Shown here in pieces: positions 4,136 to 6,083 of a stretch of DNA of 6,083 nt. The position numbers and the translations under genes were made by a program. This DNA is from Helicobacteraceae bacterium (GTDB taxonomy: Bacteria > Campylobacterota > Campylobacteria > Campylobacterales > SZUA-545), in contig QKHD01000400.1 in assembly GCA_003250175.1 (NCBI GenBank), forward strand, positions 1 to 6,083, read 5' to 3'. A model generated the notes under the pieces. The model was not told the DNA's origin. It worked only from the letters and a program-made list of their open reading frames with translations, and did not search any database. Each line of letters opens with the position of its first letter. Position 1 is the stretch's first letter.

Positions 4136-6083
4136 AACAGTAGCTCCTCTTTGGCTGGCTGCATCATCTTGTTCACCTTGGGCGGTTTGGAGATATCGGT
4201 AAAGACCTCATCCTTGCCGTTGATGTTGATGGTGTAGACCCCTTCGGGTTTGACGAAGTGGCGCTTGACCTCCGGACGGAGCTCCACCAACTTGTCGTAG
4301 TAGTATTTAAAGACCGGAGCCGCGGTACGCCCACCGGTTTCACGTTTGGAAATAGGCGTATTGTCATCGTTACCGAACCAGACAACGGTCTGGGTCGAGG
4401 GTGAAAACCCGCAGAACCATGCGTCACGGTTGTCGTTGGTCGTTCCCGTCTTACCGGCGGTTTCGATTCCGGAGACCCGTGAGCGCCGCCCCGTTCCGCG
4501 ACGCACGACATCTTCCATGACGTCAATCATCAGATAGGCCTGGGCCGGGGTCGTCACCCGCTCACGGGTCGTATTAAAGTCATACTGGGCACCAAACTTG
4601 TCCACCAGGCGCTCCACCAGATAGGGTTTAACCCGTTCGCCGTAGTTGGAGATGATGGTGAGAAACTCGCTCATCTCCAGGGGCGTCATGGTGAGACTGC
4701 CCAGGGCCAGGGAGAGGTCGTTGGGCAGATCGGTCATACCGTATTCACCCAGGCGGTTTCGCACCATATCCAGCCCGATGGTATCGACCAGGTTGATGGT
4801 CGCCAGGTTGCGGGAGTGGGTCAGGGCCTCGCGTGCGCTCATGACTCCGACAAAGTTGCGCTCGTAGTTCGATGGCCGCCACACCTGCTCTTCGTCTTCA
4901 CTGACCTTGAACTTGTAGGTTCGGGAGATATCCGCCACAACGGACGAAGGCGAGTACCCCAGATCAAAGGCCGAAAGGTAGAGGAAGGGTTTGAAACTAC
5001 TGCCCACCTGTCTTTTGGCGTAGGCCGCCCGGTTAAACTGGCTCTTGTAAAAATCAACCCCGCCGCACAGCGCCAGGATCTTGCCCGTTTCCTGCTCGAT
5101 GGAGACCAGGGCGCCGTTGAGCTTGGAGCTGTTGTATTCCATCGTGGCGTTTTGCTCCACCTGGGTGACGGTGCCATTTTCATCCGTCACATCCATGTAA
5201 ACGATCTCCGGCTTTTGGCTGTCGATCCGCTCGACCGCTTCGGCATAGGCCAGCTGCAGGGACTCATCGGCAATTTTCTGCACATCGACATCCATGGTGG
5301 TGTAGATGGTGTAGCCGCCGTAGCGGATATCGGGAAACTGGCTTTTGAGCATGTCGATGGCGGTTTCGACGATATAGGGTGCCCGGTTGGCCGTGACCGA
5401 TTCGTCGAAGATCTCCGGAATCTCCGCGGAGGAGACGGTGTATTCCTGATCGTTGATCCAGCCCAGGTGACGCATCCGGTCGAGCACCGTGTTGGCCCGG
5501 GCCAGGGACATGCCCCGGTGTTTGGTGGGGTCGTAAAAACTGGGGGCTCGGGGCAAACCGCACAAAATTGCCATCTCCTTAAGGGTCAGCTCATGAAGCT
5601 CCTTGTGAAAATAGCCTCTGGATGCCGCCAACACCCCGTAGTACCCATGACCGAAGTAGATCTCGTTGAGGTAGCGCTCCAGAATCATCTCTTTGGAGAT
5701 TTCATTTTCTACCCGAATGGAGAGGAGTGCCTCTTTCAGTTTTCTGGTCAGGGTCTTTTCACGGCTGAGCAGAACGTTTTTGACCAGCTGCTGGGTAATG
5801 GTACTCGCCCCTTCCACCGCCTTACCCGCGCGAATCACCTTTGACGCCGCCCGGATAATTGCCTCGTAGTTCAGACCGTCGTGTTCAAAAAAGGCGGTAT
5901 CTTCGATGGCCACCAGCGACTCGATCAGTCGGGGCGGGATTTTTTCAAAGGGCACATAGATCCGGTGTTCGCCGTCAAAGACATTGGCCACCAGCTTGTG
6001 GTTGCGGTCCAGTACCTGGGTGGTCAGCTTGGGCTTGTAATTGACCAGCTCATCGATATTGCTGAAGTAGACCGACACCGCAT
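4132..6083 (-). CDS. mrcA: Penicillin-binding protein 1A (class A, bifunctional), N-terminus cut by window edge
   Basis: At least 650 codons; the frame stays open to the window edge. It polymerises glycan strands from lipid II and cross-links the peptides of peptidoglycan, acting in the periplasm from an inner-membrane anchor. Numbered from the in-frame GTG at 6078, the GT51 transglycosylase shows EDTAFFEHDG (catalytic Glu59), GASTITQQ (90-97), RKLKE (112-116) and ILERYLNEIYFG. The transpeptidase shows SSFK (nucleophile Ser360, Lys363), SRN (422-424) and KTGTT (543-547). All catalytic motifs are intact. The ending (GGRTAAPVFK onward) is usual for Campylobacterota PBP1A. The N-terminal cytoplasmic tail and transmembrane helix expected of the family are missing here. 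The frame is still open upstream of that GTG (an Ala codon, then a split codon), so the true start is almost certainly outside the window and the GTG is not the start. The stop overlaps the methyltransferase start. Confidence 0.95.
   Translation of the reverse strand, partial: AVSVYFSNIDELVNYKPKLTTQVLDRNHKLVANVFDGEHRIYVPFEKIPPRLIESLVAIEDTAFFEHDGLNYEAIIRAASKVIRAGKAVEGASTITQQLVKNVLLSREKTLTRKLKEALLSIRVENEISKEMILERYLNEIYFGHGYYGVLAASRGYFHKELHELTLKEMAILCGLPRAPSFYDPTKHRGMSLARANTVLDRMRHLGWINDQEYTVSSAEIPEIFDESVTANRAPYIVETAIDMLKSQFPDIRYGGYTIYTTMDVDVQKIADESLQLAYAEAVERIDSQKPEIVYMDVTDENGTVTQVEQNATMEYNSSKLNGALVSIEQETGKILALCGGVDFYKSQFNRAAYAKRQVGSSFKPFLYLSAFDLGYSPSSVVADISRTYKFKVSEDEEQVWRPSNYERNFVGVMSAREALTHSRNLATINLVDTIGLDMVRNRLGEYGMTDLPNDLSLALGSLTMTPLEMSEFLTIISNYGERVKPYLVERLVDKFGAQYDFNTTRERVTTPAQAYLMIDVMEDVVRRGTGRRSRVSGIETAGKTGTTNDNRDAWFCGFSPSTQTVVWFGNDDNTPISKRETGGRTAAPVFKYYYDKLVELRPEVKRHFVKPEGVYTININGKDEVFTDISKPPKVNKMMQPAKEELLF
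4144..4150 (-). promoter_or_regulatory. Ribosome binding site deciding the TTG start of the methyltransferase
   Basis: AGAGGAG on the minus strand, inside the last codons of the PBP1A gene, with 8 bases to the TTG at 4135. This strong site is the reason for accepting a rare TTG start; the next upstream in-frame codons (GTT, ACT, GCT, GGA) offer no alternative. Confidence 0.7.

Noticed and set aside
3542..4237. Plus-strand open frame of 231 codons opposite the methyltransferase
   Set aside because: It runs antisense through the methyltransferase and the end of PBP1A, with no recognisable domain or upstream signals.
4816..5844. Long plus-strand open frame (342 codons) opposite PBP1A
   Set aside because: It lies wholly antisense to a gene with all catalytic motifs intact, and its translation shows no family pattern. 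It is a shadow of GC-rich coding sequence.
6076..6078. GTG at 6078 as the start of PBP1A
   Set aside because: It would remove the membrane anchor required by the family, and the frame remains open upstream to the window edge.

Overview
The window carries six genes, all on the minus strand, so it reads from right (6083) to left (1). It holds no tRNA, rRNA, CRISPR array or insertion sequence that I can see. It is gene-dense, and the only non-coding stretch above 50 bases is 3059-3172. The protein sequences look like Campylobacterota (Epsilonproteobacteria): the penicillin-binding protein 1A, the NosL-type lipoprotein and the DUF2202 lipoprotein all read like versions from Sulfurovum/Sulfurimonas-type bacteria. 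The base composition, mid-50s % GC by eye, is high for that group. I cannot name a genus.

Right half (6083-3173): this begins inside a bifunctional class A penicillin-binding protein (PBP1A). It has a complete transglycosylase and transpeptidase, but the N-terminal membrane anchor lies beyond the window edge. The stop of PBP1A overlaps the TTG start of a class I SAM-dependent methyltransferase by 4 bases, with a good ribosome binding site in the end of the PBP gene. A 30-base gap then leads to a 105-residue membrane-anchored protein of unknown function. These three look like one transcription unit.

Left half (3172-1): after a 114-base AT-rich leader with a small hairpin comes a tightly packed cassette: an outer-membrane TonB-dependent receptor, a ferritin-like DUF2202 lipoprotein 1 base later, and a NosL-type lipoprotein 10 bases after that, cut by the window edge. 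The receptor carries both halves of the copper site known from OprC/NosA: a CPNRM motif (residues 98-102) in the plug and an HPM motif (305-307) in the barrel. The NosL-type protein carries a CxxCGM copper-binding motif.

The simplest reading is a copper acquisition module. Copper would cross the outer membrane through the receptor and be received in the periplasm by lipoproteins, perhaps to supply nitrous oxide reductase or other cuproenzymes. The part with no established role is the ferritin-like DUF2202 lipoprotein with its cysteine-rich tail, placed between receptor and chaperone and apparently translationally coupled to the receptor.
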